Of a stretch of DNA of 64,000 nt, positions 63,960 through 64,000 are shown piece after piece. The stretch is from Caulobacter ginsengisoli. GTDB lineage: Bacteria; Pseudomonadota; Alphaproteobacteria; Caulobacterales; Caulobacteraceae. The position numbers were made by a program, and so were the translations under genes. Positions within the stretch are counted from its first letter, which is position 1. Each line of letters begins with the position of its first letter. A model generated the notes under the pieces. The model saw only the letters and a list, made by a program, of their open reading frames with translations. It searched no databases and was not told the origin of the DNA. Where the stretch lies: contig NZ_JAUSVS010000001.1 of the NCBI RefSeq assembly GCF_030814835.1, positions 687,001-751,000 on the forward strand. Direction: 5' to 3'.

Positions 63960-64000
63960 ATGGTCGGCATCCTGGAAGACAAGGACCGGATTTTCCTCAA
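63960..64000 (+). CDS. nuoF: NADH-quinone oxidoreductase subunit F (5' end only)
   Basis: Only MVGILEDKDRIFL is inside the window. The start resembles NuoF (LKDKDRIFTNLYG-type), and the gene is where nuoF belongs after nuoE. Confidence 0.85.
   Translation, partial: MVGILEDKDRIFL

Overview
The window is high-G+C alphaproteobacterial DNA, most like a Caulobacteraceae chromosome (Caulobacter/Phenylobacterium type). This rests on a nuoA-B-C-D-E-F run with small genes between the subunits, a glnB-glnA pair, a feoA-feoB pair, trigger factor, a LexA box of the alphaproteobacterial GTTC-N7-GTTC form and a probable leaderless PadR promoter. No ribosomal or marker gene fixes the genus.

Layout. 1-15.6 kb is ordinary chromosome: two coupled amidohydrolase-fold genes, a PadR regulator with its membrane partner, a Kazal-domain lipoprotein, a 1,404-residue RTX/FG-GAP secreted protein, feoAB, glnBA, a histidine phosphatase and the fused NAD(P)HX repair enzyme. 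15.6-19.4 kb is a divergent three-gene accessory module: a TIR-TM-TPR protein, a small partner, and a gluzincin metallopeptidase. 19.85-48.75 kb is one integrated mobile element of 28.9 kb. 49-58.3 kb is chromosome again: tig, a Nudix gene, pit with its DUF47 partner, a VIT-family transporter, an acyltransferase, tRNA-Asp, an AbgT transporter and a GST. 58.3-64 kb is the start of the complex I operon (nuoA to the first codons of nuoF).

The mobile element sits in the anticodon loop of a tRNA-Leu(UAG) gene. The tRNA is cut into a 5' part (19807-19852) and a 3' part (48753-48791) by a 14-bp core, and neither junction rebuilds it. The element carries its own complete tRNA-Leu(UAG) just downstream of its integrase, with a different anticodon stem, so it appears to replace the decoder it destroys while not being a target for its own integrase. 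It has a MobQ-type relaxase with a recognisable oriT and a coupling ATPase, but no mating-pair genes, so it reads as an integrative mobilizable element. Its cargo is mostly anti-phage and anti-restriction: a Gabija-like OLD nuclease plus UvrD helicase with a third gene, a NACHT protein fused to a PD-(D/E)XK nuclease, an ArdC antirestriction protein, an SOS-controlled SRAP protein, two DUF3768 genes and a RelE/HigA-type pair.

The most novel regulatory signal is a structured leader of about 150 nt that occurs four times in the element, each copy ending at the ribosome binding site of a different small operon (a DUF3768 gene, a 76-aa gene followed by a second DUF3768 gene, ArdC, and a 31-aa hydrophobic peptide). 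It suggests co-regulation of entry or anti-defence functions.
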